Source: Alcaligenaceae bacterium (GTDB lineage: Bacteria > Pseudomonadota > Gammaproteobacteria > Burkholderiales > Burkholderiaceae_B). Taken from it: 37,024 nucleotides of DNA. Location of the stretch: assembly GCA_029267415.1 (NCBI GenBank), contig JAJUIY010000006.1, positions 1 to 37,024 on the forward strand, read 5' to 3'. The notes beneath the pieces were generated by a model. That model did no database searches. It saw only the letters and a list, made by a program, of their open reading frames with translations, and was not told the origin of the DNA. Below, one piece after another: positions 36,137 to 37,024 of the stretch (positions within the stretch are counted from its first letter, which is position 1; each line of letters opens with the position of its first letter). A program made the position numbers and the translations under genes.

Positions 36137-36804
36137 AGTGCGTCGCCGGTGTTTGCCAGCTGGTCGGCCTTGCGTACCGCACGAATGAATGCCCGGATTT
36201 TGTCGCCACTTTTAACCCCGGGTGCCGTTTCTACACCGCTGCTGACATCGACCGCATACGGCCTTACTTGGCGCAAGGTATTGGCCATCAGGGCGTCGTT
36301 AAGGCCGCCCGCCAAAATAACGGGCTGCGACTGCTCTGACGCAAGCACATCGGCCAGTAGCCCATGGTCAAATACTTCGCCACTGCCGCCATAGCCAGCG
36401 CTATAGGTGTCGAATAACCAACCGGCCGCATCCGGGTACTGCTGCGCTTCCGCAAGCACTTTTGCCGCGCTGTCCATACCCGGGCCGCCCATGCGAAACG
36501 CCCGCATGTAACGCCGCCCAAACTGCCGGCAGTAATCGGGCGTTTCGTCACCATGAAATTGCAGCACATCGGGTTGAACACGATCAATGACAGCCTGTAC
36601 GTCGGTGGGCGCTGCATTGACGAACAAAGCGGCAACGCTGACGAAAGCGGGCACCTTATCACGCAGGGCACGGGCCTGCTCGATGGTGACGGCGCGTTTG
36701 CTGCCTGGATAAAACACCAGGCCAATGGCATCGGCCCCCGCCTGAACAGCCGCGTTGACGTCATCGACACGGGTGAGGCCACAAATTTTGACTCGGGTAC
36801 GCAT
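36133..36804 (-). CDS. trpF: Phosphoribosylanthranilate isomerase
   Basis: RVKICGLTRVDDVNAAVQAGADAIGLVFYPGSKRAV...VQPDVLQFHGDETPDYC...PVILAGGLNDALMANTLRQVRPYAVDVSSGVETAPGVKSGDKIRAFIRAVR. Confidence 0.96.
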   Translation of the reverse strand: MRTRVKICGLTRVDDVNAAVQAGADAIGLVFYPGSKRAVTIEQARALRDKVPAFVSVAALFVNAAPTDVQAVIDRVQPDVLQFHGDETPDYCRQFGRRYMRAFRMGGPGMDSAAKVLAEAQQYPDAAGWLFDTYSAGYGGSGEVFDHGLLADVLASEQSQPVILAGGLNDALMANTLRQVRPYAVDVSSGVETAPGVKSGDKIRAFIRAVRKADQLANTGDAL

Positions 36805-36828
36805 AACTTCCTGAATTAGTTGCTACCC

Positions 36829-37024
36829 CTATTGGAACACAGCGCCGCCATCGTCGCCCCACTCAGAGCCAAAGGTGTTGTCGGTACCAAACTGTATGGT
36901 GTCAGGGTCGACGGTCACGGCGTCATGTTTGTAGTGCATCACCATACCCGGAAACAGCATTACCGCTGCCACCATGGTGATCTGAATCACGATAAACGGC
37001 ACCGAACCCCAGTAAATTTGCCCG
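36829..37024 (-). CDS. TRAP transporter large permease, C-terminal fragment (runs off the right edge)
   Basis: Minus-strand translation ...GQIYWGSVPFIVIQITMVAAVMLFPGMVMHYKHDAVTVDPDTIQFGTDNTFGSEWGDDGGAVFQ*, resembling DctM C-termini. Confidence 0.65.
   Translation of the reverse strand, partial: GQIYWGSVPFIVIQITMVAAVMLFPGMVMHYKHDAVTVDPDTIQFGTDNTFGSEWGDDGGAVFQ

Overview
The window looks like an ordinary chromosomal stretch of a betaproteobacterium. Gene content suggests Burkholderiales/Alcaligenaceae; this is inference and no search was run. From left to right it contains: a partial YigZ/IMPACT gene; a peptidase S66 (LD-carboxypeptidase) gene; a pgaABCD operon (PNAG exopolysaccharide); a curli locus (csgE-csgF-csgG-curlin-CsgC/H-like) with an orphan LuxR-type regulator that has a degenerate receiver; a SUF Fe-S operon (Rrf2-sufB-C-D-S-U-T) behind an Atm1-type ABC exporter; an ECF sigma/anti-sigma pair; merR-ihfA-pheT-pheS-rplT-rpmI; comM and ubiK; ptsI-ptsH-EIIA(Man)-gshB; infC-thrS; tRNA-Val(GAC); trpF; and the 3' end of a TRAP large permease gene. 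The observation I rate highest is upstream of thrS (minus strand, ~35859-35977). It has the layout of a classical ribosome-mediated transcription attenuator: a 14-codon leader ORF MAWLNTTRTTAWRL* with four Thr codons, a 1:2 pairing over those codons, a 2:3 antiterminator (GCCGCG..UUUCG / CGAAACGCGGC), and a 3:4 terminator with a 7-U tract just before the thrS ribosome-binding site. Other items of interest are a 25-bp dyad operator between the -35 and -10 of the Rrf2-suf promoter, an AUC start for infC with a well-placed Shine-Dalgarno, physical separation of thrS-infC from rpmI-rplT-pheST, curlin-flanking hairpins, a single-curlin operon next to pga, and a receiver lacking its phosphoacceptor Asp. 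No CRISPR, rRNA, IS element or prophage was recognised.
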